NCBI RefSeq assembly: GCF_001522545.3
Contig: NC_031799.1
Span: 42,507,645 to 42,571,644, forward strand
Direction of reading: 5' to 3'
Source: Parus major
Taxonomy: Eukaryota; Chordata; Aves; Passeriformes; Paridae
DNA length: 64,000 nucleotides
Of this stretch, positions 25,761-52,545 are shown in pieces. Position 1 is the first letter of the stretch. Every line of letters begins with the position of its first letter. The position numbers and the translations under genes were made by a program. Under the pieces are notes generated by a model. The model was given only the letters and a program-made list of their open reading frames with translations, was not told the DNA's origin and did no database searches.

Positions 25761-27627
25761 TCAGAGAAATTAAGTAACAGGAGAGTGGTGTCCAGCAATT
25801 CCAATGGATGAGGAGTGGTCAGTGGGGAGACATCTCATGTGCCTCTTGGCTACAGAATGAAAGATGACATGAAAGGAAGCCTGCTTTAATAATAGAAACA
25901 TATACTTCTGAAAGGGCAAAGATTTTTATAAACATTTACTTGTGTGCATACACAGGTTAATAGACTTAAAATATTGATGACCTAGAAGGATCAGTCCAAA
26001 ACTAATAGTTTGATATAGCCCACATTTTCTAAACAACTGAATTTTTTAAAGAATCTAAATAAAGTGACTTCCCTTATCTGTGAAGGTTTTGAAAACATTC
26101 TAGTATGTATTTGAACCCAAGTTACATTTGAAAATACTATACTAATTGTTTTCTACTCTATTTTTCTACTGTGTATTTCTACTCTATTTTTTCTATTGGT
26201 ATTCTGAAACAGGTTGCGGAGTGAGACAAGCAGTAGAATGCTGTCCTATACTTTCTGTGAATGCCCGCAAAACCCCTGATATGAAGAATTAGTCTCTCTG
26301 CACATACACATTTTGTTTCCACTTTTTATGCACTCTGAAATTTTTCTTTGTTGGCTTTTATTCCAGTAAGGAATGATCTCTTACTGTTCTCTGCAGATAC
26401 AAGGAAAAGAGAAGACATATTAATTGTAAGTATTTATGGGAGCAGAGGCTTGTATCATGCATCAACAATATTACAGTGGGGTTTCATAAAGAACCTTATT
26501 CTGTGTGACTGTCACTATAAAGTCATATTTGCTTCCTATTTTTTCCTCATTTCACATCAATTTCTTTCTGTGGACAAATTAGGTCTGTAAGTACTGCATT
26601 CCACCACTAAAGACTGTAAGATACCACTGGCACTTGGACTTGAATTCTATTATTCTTCTCTGTTTGATATCCTGGTATATGTTTAATATCCTTGATACAT
26701 GTTTGCATATCCCGGATTTCTGACATTCAATGACAAAATTCCCTGTAACATTTAAAATGTGAAACAAATAAGTCTATGGTAGCAGAAATTCTTACCATTC
26801 CTATGCCAATGTTAATGTTTGGCTACAGTGCTTTCCTCTTCTGTATATCATAGAAGTTTTGAAGGATCAGCTTAAATCAACATAATATAAAAAGAGGCTG
26901 GTGCTGTGCCCAAATTTGTGCCCAAATTCCACTTTGGCACCAGATCCTTTTTGGGAATCAATGTATTTTGTTCAAATCCATAATGTCAGGAGGTAAACCA
27001 TGTGTTGAGCAGTCATCTCCTATGTATTAGCCTGGGAGAACAGACAACAAGAACTTTCAGAACTAGAAAGAGCAGGAATTCAGCCCTTAAAAATCTTCTT
27101 CTGAAGGCATGTGATTCAGAAGGCCTGACTGCTGTCTCTGCTCAGTCATCAGAATAACAGGTGTGTCAAAAGCTATTTCAAAAGCTGTTCAGATGTTACA
27201 TCTTGGTCCACTTTATGTGGCATCTGTCACAGACACACTTTTGCACCAGCAGCTGGACTAGAGCCGCCGCAGAGTTCCCTGGTGCAGCTGTGCAGAAGGT
27301 GTAGGATCACCAAGGGACTGGTGATCCATGTGAATCTATCTCAAATCAGACTGGCCTCTGTGACTCTTGTTGGTGTGTCAGTATAAAGGCATAATGAAGG
27401 CACACGTTTGAGAAAATCTGAAGTTTCTGTTCAATCTGGTGATGTTGAAAAACAATCTAAACTCTATCTGGAGCGCAAGTTAAAAATAATGCAGAAGTTA
27501 TTTCTCCAGTAATGAAAATTACTGATAATGAGCAGTGGAAGTACAGATTATCTACATTAACTAACCTGTCTAGCAGAAAAAAAAAGAGTCATATTCAAAT
27601 AATTTTCACATTAAACACATTTTCACA

Positions 27628-27650
27628 TATATATATAATATATATATAGT
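27628..27650. repeat. AT-rich palindromic microsatellite
   Basis: 'catatatatataatatatat' followed by 'atag': a (TA)n run with one offset, self-complementary over about 22 bases. Confidence 0.75.
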
Positions 27651-30063
27651 AATTTTCACCTTCATATTATTGTCCTTCATTGCTATACTGCATATCCCTG
27701 CAAGGTGTGATGTTTTGTTACGCATCCTAATCTTCTTCTACCACAATGCATTACAAGAAATATTTTCAGTTATTACTCTTTGCCAGCTCAGAACAGGTTT
27801 TTCATAGAGGAAATTACTTCAGCATAGCACTTCAGCATTTGTTAGTCAGTTTTCCACTGAGAATGCACAGATTTTAGGTTATTAATAACACGGAATGCAG
27901 ATATTGTTGCCCTTCTTTCCATATGTGGAGTATGAAATACAGAATTTTTAAACATGAAAATATTTGTATAAGGAGATCATCAGAAAATACACTACGTAAA
28001 CCTGCTATATGCTACCCAGTTGTCATAAACTACTGATAATATGAACATAACCTTTACTATTACTAAAACATACTAAAATATGCCATCTGGAATGAACCTT
28101 TGACACTTTTTATAGGAGAAACCATGTTTCACAGATACATGATTAGAGGAAAGCATTTAATATAATACAGTTACATTTTAATATAATCCACAAATCATGA
28201 TTTTTCAGGAAAATTTTCTAATCCTATCTCTTTTTACAAGCTGATGATTGGTAGACCTGCAGTGTTTGGGGGATTTTGAACGGTCATTCACTGCTGGGCT
28301 CAACTCCTGCAGATTGAGTATCCTCCTGAGTACTCATTAAAATAAAGTAACTGTCTAAAACAATAAAATTGATGTTCTTTAGCTTTTCAGTTTCAGTCTT
28401 CTGCTTGACCTTCAGATAATTATGAGATGTTTATCACTGGGAAGAGTGGTTCCATAGCAGACTTTAGCCTTTCGTCCCTTTAATATGACCCCAGGAGAGA
28501 GATGAAAGCATTCTACTACTTCTGCTTCCTGGAAGGAAACTTGCTATTTTGCTCTCACTGACTTTTTGCAGTATTTCCCTGGAGCGACTGATACTATACA
28601 TTGCAAAGGTCTGTCACCAGGAGATGGCAAAGCCTGCTCAGAGCCTTTGGATGGTCCTGGCATTAATACTTCTTGTTACCTCCAGTCACTGTCACCCATA
28701 GATCTAGTAGCTTCTGTTGTCAGTACCAACAGAGCTGACTGTTGCTAGCAGACAACACAGAAATCAATATATTCCTTGGATAAAACAATTTTTACTAGGA
28801 ACATCCAGCAGGGTTATTCAACATGAAAAAACTCCCAAGATTTTCAGTGCCTGAGTAGAAATGTAAGAAAACTGAACAGTGCCACCATGCAAATACACAC
28901 ACAAACAGAAGATAGATAATGGCTGAAATAACTCTTAAGTTTGTGAATTTTAAGCTATCCAGAGACCTAAAGTAGAAACACTGATACAAGCTGGCTAGAC
29001 ACTTAGCTTATTCCCATTAGCTAGAATCAGAATCCCAAGATACCTACTTCATGAAGTCTTCCCTGTCTGCAATGCCTCAGTTCAAGTCCCTTTGAAATTA
29101 TTAACATACCCAATGAAATCCTTAAATTCTGGATCAAAATCTGAAGGTCAGAACCACAGCACAGGCAATACTTGCCTTGGGAACATCAGTGCCAAGTACA
29201 TGGTGATCTTCAGTCTTTCTCCAACCCCTTCTCCTCCTTTTTTGATAGCAGAATATTTGCCTTTCCAGTTGACAATTTTACTTAGAGCCAAAATAAGTTT
29301 AGCAGAGTCTGCTTCTTAGACAGTTAAAATGACAACACGGTAAAATCAGTACAGGAAGAAAATAAAGGGCACAGCAAGATAGAAGTAATGACTGCTGTGC
29401 TCTACTCAGATTTTGAAAAGTAAGGTAATTCTCTATTAACAAAGTTCCAGCTTCCTAACATCCCCACAGAAAAAAAAAAAGCAGCAAACCAGTAATAATT
29501 AGGAAACTTTTTCTTTCCCATTTTGCCTTTGCACTTCACCATCTATTCTCTATTAACTGCTCTATTCATTTGTTTGCTCAATCTTCTCTCTTGAGCAGAT
29601 AAAAGGGTTTCATTAAAGTAAAGCCTAATGCTGTCAGTGGCAGGAGAGCTGCCAACCCTGGCAGTTTTCGTAAGTCTATTAAGCTGACCTAAGCATGCTA
29701 ATACTTAATAAATTCCCTCCATTCACAGCAGTCCTTTGCAAATATCCTTTTATCTCATATGGAAAACTAAGTTACGCAATTCAAATGAGTAATAAAAGAC
29801 CAGACCCCACACTATGGGGTATTATTTATGTATACCCACAGCTGCATGTAAGAGGAGCAACACACACCATCAGTTGTACCAGAAGCACTACTTGGGATTA
29901 CAGAAAGGGCTAACAACTTGATGACTACTAAGATGAAACTGGCACTGGACAATCAAAACTTTTTTCATGGATTTCCTGCAATAGCCGATTTGCAGAGCAA
30001 AATTTCTAGACCTATTTGAAGGACATCTGCTATACCTATTAGTACATTTTAAATCTAATTTAT

Positions 30064-30090
30064 CCAGCAAGCCAAAAAAAAAAAAAAAAA
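30064..30090. repeat. Poly-A run
   Basis: A run of consecutive A residues followed by aacaaaaacaaca. No attached retroposon body was identified. Confidence 0.85.
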
Positions 30091-32265
30091 ACAAAAACAA
30101 CAAAACCCAGATTCTAGAAATCACTGCCCTCTTCTGCCATTAACACTTCAAAAGGTAAAAAAATACTCTGAAGAAGAAGTGGGCTACATAGCACTACTAA
30201 AGTAGTAGTGCTTACCAAAGGAAAGGTCTTTAACATCATTTGCCACTCTTCAAGGCTCCAGAGGTCCAGTAATTACTTTTCAGCTGAAACAAAGCTTTTA
30301 AAACAAGAATGTATCCACCCTTCATTTCTAACATCAGAGAAAAACAGTCTGTAGCAGTAGAAAATGAGTGATCTGAATTTTTTTCTCCCAAAAGATTAAT
30401 GTAATTTTTTAGATAAAGTAATAAATATGAAGGCAGGGCATGGGGTTGATAAGGAGTTTCCTACATCTTATAAGAAATATGCTCAATAAGCAGCATGATT
30501 TATGTAATTGAACATGTGCCTGAGAGTTACTGACAGGCAGGTGCAAAAATGATGGTGGAAAAGTCCCACAGCATAATTTCTTCAGCCATAATGGAAAACA
30601 TTGGCTCACGATAGCTGATATTTTATTCATTCTCTGTTTTCAGGTTTTGCAAAGTTCACTGGAAACCCTACTTGCTTTAGTTCATGCAAAATTATCATGC
30701 ATGTGGAAAAATAATAAAAGGACCATGGTTCTGTGAATAAACAGGATCACATTTTAAACTCAAAACCTGAACTGTCCTAGTAAGAAAAAAATACTCATCT
30801 TTGTAAGGATTTAGCAGACTAAAACTAATCACGCACATATCTTAATATACTTAGTGCAGCATTTATTTATCACCTACTGCAGTGAGATAAACTACACATT
30901 AGCAAACTTGCACAGAACCAGAACTCCTACAAGGGAAAACACCCTTCTCCATCAAGAAGTATCTTTCTGCCTCCCCAAGAAAAGAGAAACGACGCTGAAG
31001 CCACCTACAGCAGGAGACAATTGTATTGCTTAGCCATAGCTGTGGTGAAGTCTGAAAAATAAAGAAAAGCTTGACAGAGAGCTTCCTCACAGTCAGCTGA
31101 GTATACCGTTAACCAATCCTCCTCCATGTTATTTCATTAATTTATTTCCCATTATTGCAGGACAATACAGTACTTACTCTAGGTAACACAATAGCCCACA
31201 GACCTCTTCTTAAATGACTCATTTCTGCTGTTCTAATGCACTGGAATACCCACTTGCCAGAGAACTGAAAATACAGACAACTGAGAGCAATGAAGAAGCA
31301 AATCCTGTGAATAAACTTACTTTACATAAGAGAAATATGGCAATATTTTTTTCTCTTCTTTTTAAATAAACACTCTTACAGTCTCATCTGAATGACCCTT
31401 ATGATGCTGAATAATGCAACCATCTAACATAAGAGAAATGTATTTCACCCCTAAATTCACATCTAAGACTTCAGTTTTATAAAATAATAATGGGGCTTAA
31501 GGGGGAAAAAACCCACAAATTAAGAATCTTGACCAAAATCTAGTGTGCCACAGAAGTGATGCCAATTAAAGGAAAAAAAAAAAAGTAGAATCATCACAGA
31601 GAATATCAGTATATTTATAGCTTCTTTCATAGTGCCATCTTTCTACTCAATGAACCCCCTTGTGGCAAAAGATGAATATAAAGGAAGATGTGACATCTGT
31701 CCTTCAACTTACTTTTCTAAGAAAATGGTAAAATTTTAGTAACAAATACCACTACCTCATTTGTTTTTGAAGCAATTGATATTGTTCCAGAAATAAATGT
31801 GAGAAAAAATGCTATAGTTTTTCCTTCAATTACTGTCTCTTGGTACCATCAACACATAAAAGTTGTGGCATAAGAAGGCAATAAACCCACTATTTCATAA
31901 GAAATTTATAGCACTTTTGTACACAGCTGTTGATTTACGTAAGTGAACTTTGTACTGCTAAGAAACATAATATAACAGAAAAGAAGGTTAAAAGTAGGTC
32001 AGTCATATAGGACAAAAGCTCTTAACACAACTTGCATCCCAGCCTCTAGCTTGAAGCATAATGTTCATTCCTCATATTCTAGAGTGTTAAATAACACTGT
32101 AACTAGATGCAGCAGACCAGAATCATTCAACATTATCTACCCTTGATCTTTACACAAAATTCCCATGACATCCATAGAACTTCCACAGCTGTACAAACTA
32201 GAATAAGGTCCACGGCAAACACAGCTTTCAGGATTTGCTCTACAATAAATATCACAAGCGAAAGA

Positions 32266-33594
32266 GAGACAGCAAATGTTAACTCTTTATTTGTTTTGAA
32301 CATATAAAGGTTATATTAAACAATTGAAACTATTTTTACTTATGAAACAGATCTTTTAGAGCCATCTTGTGGGGAAAATAAGCAATTTAAAACAATACAT
32401 GTAGTTTAATAGCTTTTCTACCAAAAAGATCAGGTTTTAGTATGACATCTAGTACTCCTTTAAAAAAATAAATGTCTTAGGCACACTGTAAACTTTATAC
32501 AACATTGTTTAATCCCCTAGAAGATGAAGGAAGTGCCTTTATGAACAATCACATGTTAAAAGACTAGTTCTAGATAGAAAAAATATATATCATTATGTTA
32601 AAGATGCTATTTTTCTGAAGAATGTTTCAGACCAGATTCTATTCAAACTCCACCCAACTACAGCCCACAATAAGAGCATAAAACCCCAGAGAAGCTAAGC
32701 CTTCTTTCAGAGCCCTTTTGAGTAAATTGGATAGAATGATTCAACCTAACTAAACTGGGGGTTAAACAAAGTAAAATAAATCTAAACATATTAGTAGATT
32801 TAGCACTCAAACTTGAAAAGTTATCTTTAAACATCCCTAGCATTCCAAATTAAAGCTTTGGCAATATTTGCAAGTTCTGAAGGAGTTTACACTTGTTGTT
32901 TATAAAGAACTCATTACACAACAGTCTTCTGTTTGTATACACTTAAGTAAAGTACAGCCTTAGGCAGTCAATTTCATAATCAAAAGTCATGATGCAGACT
33001 TCAGCTACCTAGGGCAATCAAGCATCAGCTCTACTTGATTTATGTGTCTTGTCTATGAAGCAAAGTGCTTAAATTTTATCCTAGAGAACAAAAGCGTACA
33101 TATAGGCCATTTATCTTACTTAGTTTTAATTTATGCCCTAATAAAATTATTTCTATATAACATTAAAGCATATCACATCACATTTTTTCAGTAAGTAATC
33201 ATCTTCTATTAATACAAAAGTAAAACAGGACATCACAGAACACTTGCAAAGCACACAATCAAGAGATGTCACAGAAATATGCATTTTTTTGAGCTGTTAC
33301 AATCAGTGTATAGTATGGGCTCACAGGCACCTCTGTTAATTTATTTTTTTCAAACAAAGAAATTTGACAATAAAAGGTTCCTATGTTATCCAAAACCTCT
33401 GACAGCTGTAACTAAACAGAACACACTGGCACCCAGACATATAACCAGACAATTTTGCTAAGGCAAGCACAAGTATGTAAATTTTTAATTTTGCTGTCCT
33501 ACCAAATTTTGAACGAAAGAAGGTGTACATGTGCGTTTTTAGCTTTAATTCCTCTGTAAAGAGGACAGTGAGATCTGCTTCCTCCATGCCTGCT
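32266..33594 (-). other. ISOC1: Probable ISOC1 3' UTR
   Basis: AT-rich sequence directly downstream of the ISOC1 stop. Two minus-strand AATAAA signals are visible, at 33345-33340 (3' UTR of about 270 bases) and at 32291-32286 (about 1.3 kb). The lower limit given is about 20 bases past the second signal. Without transcript data I cannot say which is used. The ORFs in it are short and not conserved-looking. Confidence 0.45.
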
Positions 33595-48281
<14,687 letters not shown>

Positions 48282-48810
48282 CTTCAGGGACCGCCGCGCC
48301 GAGCCCCGCCAGCTCGCTGCGGTCCGCGCCGCCGCTCCTCCTCCCGCCGCCTCCTCCCCCCCGGCCGGCCGGGCGGTGCCGGCGGGCCCCAATCCCAGCT
48401 GCGGCTGCTGCTGCTCCTCCTCCCCGCCATGGGGCTCGGCCGTGCCCCGTAACCCCACAGGGTTGAGAGCTCCACTGGGGCGCCTCCGTTGGGCGGACAC
48501 GGGGTCTCTTGGGCAGGGGGATTGTGCCTTCCGTGCTCAGGCGGACGGTGAGAAGAGCAGCCCCGGACGGGCGCGCCCGCTGTCGCCCGGGCGGAGGGAG
48601 CCCGTGTCTCCCGGAGAGGGGCCAAGGGACTCGGCCGCTGTGGCGGCCCCGGCGGGGCCCTTGCAGGGTCGCGCCCCGGGGCAGAGCCCGCCGCGGGCTG
48701 CGCAGGGCAGGGCGGGCGCCGAGCGCGGGCGGACACCGGGCCCATCCACGGCGAGGAAAGGCGCGGCCGGTCCCGTGGACGCTGGGGAGGAAACCTGTTG
48801 GTAGAGCCTG

Positions 48811-49289
48811 AAATGTGCCCGGTTGTTTCGGAGGGTGATCAGCCTAGACCTCGATCGGGGACTGCTAGCTGAGTTCTCGCACGAGGCTTCCTTTGGAATT
48901 GCCCGTTTCTGAAGAGCGAGAGGTGCCCGAGCCGCGGATCCGAGCTCCCAGCTCCATCCACGGATGAGGCAAAGTGAGCAGGATAGAAACAGCCCCATAT
49001 TTTTTCCTTCGCAGCTTCATGCTCTCTGTCGTATTTATTTTTTTCTCCAGGAATGAGTGACAGCTGAAATTGTTACCCGTATTTTTGCCATAATTACCGG
49101 AGTTTCTGTTATATTAAAGTGTGCTTGGGGGGTAATATCTGAGTAGTGTGATACTTGCATAGAAAGGAAATACTCTGTGTTAAAAGCAAGTGGATGTTTT
49201 CATGCACTATGCTAATGCAGTGCCAGCACCATCAGGATTAATGCATGTCTGCCTTGCTAAATACCAACAAGTCGAAGCACTGAGTTGAT
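48811..49289. other. Shore of the CpG island, no gene seen
   Basis: GC content falls quickly after about 48960. No splice-flanked coding segment was recognised on either strand. Confidence 0.6.
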
Positions 49290-49688
49290 TAGAAGGAAAG
49301 GCTAAGAGAATAGGGATTGTTCAGCCTAGAAAATAGAAGACTTTAGGGTGACCTAATTGCAGCTCTCCAGTACCTACAAGGGAGCCTACAAGAAAGATGG
49401 AGAGGGACTTTTTACAAGGGCATGTTGTGACAGGGCAAAGGAAAGCAGCTTCAAACTGGAAGAGAGTAGATTAGGTATGAGGAAGCAATTCTTTACAGTG
49501 AGAGTGGTGAGGCACTGGAACAGACTGCCCAGAGAAACTGCAGACACCCTGTTTGAATTGTTCGAAGCCAGGTTGGATGGGGCTCTGAGCAACCTGGTCT
49601 AGTGAAAGGTGACCATGTTCAAAGCAGCGGGATTGGAGCTAGATGATCTTTAAGGTCCCTTCCAAACCACACCATTCTGTGATTCCAT
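49290..49688 (+). mobile_element. CR1 LINE 3' end
   Basis: Starts in 'gggattgttcagcctagaaa' and shows 'gggcatgttgtgacagggca', 'gaggcactggaacagactgc', 'ctagatgatctttaaggtcc' and the terminal 'attctgtgattcca'. An 81-codon open frame (49357-49602) is a leftover of CR1 ORF2's C-terminal end (VRVVRHWNRLPRETA). It is not a gene by itself. Confidence 0.95.
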
Positions 49689-51286
49689 GGAAGTTGTTCT
49701 CAGGCTTTACTGATGTACTGATATACTTGATATACTGATATACTTGATATACTGATATACTTGATATACTGATAGAAATTTGGAGCTGACATGTTAAATG
49801 ATAATATTATGTTTTCACTGTTTTGTTGGTTTGTTGTGTTTTTTCACCAGAAAATACACTGTTGATATGATGTGATTAAAAAATTGCAAGGTTAAGTGGT
49901 CTTTTGCAGTTACTTATTTACTCACTTGTGTACTCACTAGGCACTGAAGCAGAATAAAGTGATTATTTTATACACTACCCAAGAAAAAAGTGTGCAATGG
50001 CATCTGCACATTACTGGAAAAACATTGAAGTTATACTGTCTAGGCAGAAATTACACATACTAAGGTTTTAAAAAGATTCAATCACAAGTCTAAAATACTC
50101 ATTTTTTCTGCCTTATCTAACTGCCAATGAATTCAGTGGTTTCATACAGAATTTCCACCTCCTTTCCAAAGGAGATAGTGTCAAACTTATGTATTCAGTC
50201 TAACTGAACACATCTCTGTGGTTAAGAAATAGTTTCAAAAGAGTGGACAGCTTGTCCATCCAGGTTTGATTTAAACACTCAATCCTGTCCTGCACAGGAC
50301 AATATTTAGCTGAGGAAAAAAATAAATTTTCACCTCTATTTTCAACTCTATTCTACCTGCCAGCTATAAAAAATGTCCAGTAGCTAAGGTTCATGGCTTA
50401 TTTTAATTATTTGTCCATGCTTACTGTTCTGCTGATTTAATTTATTGATACAGTCAGTCATTAATGCTGTTAGAGTAGAGGACTACAGGGTGAACAATTT
50501 TATGGCCTAGTCATTAGCTGATTTGAATCAATTCCAGTTTTCCAAAAGAAAAGGTGACAAATTGAACACCCAGTGAATTCTATTTATTTTGTGTGACTTA
50601 AACTGGTTTCTGTTTCTTTATTTGTACTTTGTTTTAATTGAGTGCAGTTCTAAAATTCAATATACTTTTAAAACATAGCATGGGTAGTGGTTTTGTGGAT
50701 TAATGGTGCTTTTTAAATGGATTTCCTTTTTCCATTATGCAAGACAGATATATCTGTATTAACAGAATAGGTCATACCAGATTCTTACCTTTCTGCTGTC
50801 TATAAAGGAATACATTTGAATAAAAATCAGTTATTATGCAGAACACATAACATATTTTAGTATGTTCACCAGATTCAAGTTTATTTAAATAACAGAAAAA
50901 GTTTTGCTAACAGGATTAAATGTGTGCAATGACAAGAAATTGTCAAGGCAGTACCCACATTCATCCAAAACCTGGATGATGAGGGGCTTTTCTGCTGCAG
51001 CTGACCATTGCTCCCACTCTTGCCCCTCAGGTCAAGGACCCAGAGCAGGGGCTGGTCCTTCCTGCTTGGGAGGTCCTGCAGGCAGAGGAGCACAGCTGCC
51101 AGACCCCTGCACACACATAAAGGCAATAAGCCATAGCTGCTTTCTTTACCAAGTGACAGCTAATCTTGGCCTTGGTCTGTGTCTTATTTCTGCTTGTATC
51201 ATATTATATAGCCTTTGATCTTTTCATGTTTCAAATTCTCTCTCTTACACTGCAGCTTCAGTCAGTATTTTCACAGTAGTTTAACT
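49689..51286. other. Non-coding stretch up to the assembly gap
   Basis: Holds the 17-base tandem array at 49718-49774. A GC-richer patch at about 50980-51120 ('ggggctggtccttcctgctt' region) has ORFs on both strands without a recognisable motif. Confidence 0.5.
49718..49774. repeat. 17-base tandem array, about 3.4 copies
   Basis: The unit ctgatatacttgatata is repeated three times exactly, then ctgata. The unit is itself two near-copies of an 8-9 base word (tgatatac, ttgatata). It starts 30 bases after the CR1 end. Confidence 0.95.
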
Positions 51287-51846
51287 NNNNNNNNNNNNNN
51301 NNNNNNNNNNNNNNNNNNNNNNNNNNNNNNNNNNNNNNNNNNNNNNNNNNNNNNNNNNNNNNNNNNNNNNNNNNNNNNNNNNNNNNNNNNNNNNNNNNNN
51401 NNNNNNNNNNNNNNNNNNNNNNNNNNNNNNNNNNNNNNNNNNNNNNNNNNNNNNNNNNNNNNNNNNNNNNNNNNNNNNNNNNNNNNNNNNNNNNNNNNNN
51501 NNNNNNNNNNNNNNNNNNNNNNNNNNNNNNNNNNNNNNNNNNNNNNNNNNNNNNNNNNNNNNNNNNNNNNNNNNNNNNNNNNNNNNNNNNNNNNNNNNNN
51601 NNNNNNNNNNNNNNNNNNNNNNNNNNNNNNNNNNNNNNNNNNNNNNNNNNNNNNNNNNNNNNNNNNNNNNNNNNNNNNNNNNNNNNNNNNNNNNNNNNNN
51701 NNNNNNNNNNNNNNNNNNNNNNNNNNNNNNNNNNNNNNNNNNNNNNNNNNNNNNNNNNNNNNNNNNNNNNNNNNNNNNNNNNNNNNNNNNNNNNNNNNNN
51801 NNNNNNNNNNNNNNNNNNNNNNNNNNNNNNNNNNNNNNNNNNNNNN
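51287..51846. other. Assembly gap (560 N)
   Basis: Unresolved bases. The right edge resumes in pyrimidine-rich 'cctctccttccctccctctg', which suggests a simple repeat or GC-skewed sequence that failed to assemble. ORFs that cross it are meaningless. Confidence 0.99.
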
Positions 51847-52430
51847 CCTCTCCTTCCCTCCCTCTGTATTTTTCCTTGCCACCCTTCATCATCTTCAGTT
51901 ATCAAGGCATCGCCCCATGATGCAGACCTGAGAAGGGAGACTTTCCAAGCATCACCAGCTGGATGTAAGTTTGATTCAATAACCTTTCATGTGTTTCTTA
52001 ATCACACAGCTCCCCTAGCAGTTGCAGAGGTATCACGCCATTACAAATACAAGGCTTAGCCCACCTACAAAATCCAGCATAACATTTTTTTGCTGAATCT
52101 TTTGAAAGAGAAGAGTATGATGCACTACACAGGGAAAATTCCCAGTGATCCCCATTACACTGGTCTAAAACGTAGTACTTTTAACTCAGTTTGAACAACA
52201 CAACTGTGTAACAGCCTTTGTAACACATCTCTTTTGCATTTCACATTTGCAGGTGTCATCAGCCCTGGTATGCAACTAAAAAAAACTAAGAAAAATACTG
52301 CTTTTGCTAGAAATTTAGTGCTGCCACATCATGTCATTTAGGCTGTATTTTGATATATCAAATTCCTTTCCTATATAACAGCACTTGGAACAGGAGAGCA
52401 GAATGTGACAATGGTAGCCATGAGATCAGA
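51847..52430. other. Non-coding stretch, nothing recognised
   Basis: Begins with a pyrimidine-rich edge of the gap and is otherwise AT-rich. No motif, repeat or splice-flanked coding segment was recognised. Confidence 0.55.
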
Positions 52431-52545
52431 GAGTCATAGAATTATTTAGGTCTGAATAGACCTCTGTGATCATTGAGTCTAACTGTAATATTACAGTGTC
52501 ACCCTGCAAATCAGACCTTTCTATATTGTTTTCATAATTTCTAGC
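52431..52545 (-). mobile_element. CR1 LINE 3' tail fragment, reverse orientation
   Basis: The antisense CR1 end 'agtcatagaattatttaggt' is followed by 'gacctctgtgatcattgagt' and 'ctaactgtaa'. Short and diverged. Confidence 0.75.

Larger units (their letters stand above)
24191..32265. other. Long non-coding stretch, mostly unassigned
   Basis: About 8 kb of AT-rich sequence with small ORFs only. It holds a 2 x 48-base tandem duplication (25665-25760), an AT palindrome (27628-27650), a poly-A run (30064-30090) and a short hairpin (30191-30211). No transposon with readable ends was found. ADAMTS19, expected on this side of ISOC1 from vertebrate gene order, is not visible. Confidence 0.5.

Noticed and set aside
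1..33000. Exons of ADAMTS19, expected downstream of ISOC1
   Set aside because: No metalloprotease, thrombospondin-repeat or spacer-domain motif was seen. It is probably outside the window.
51215..51931. Long ORFs of 203-238 codons on both strands
   Set aside because: They consist almost wholly of unresolved N bases.
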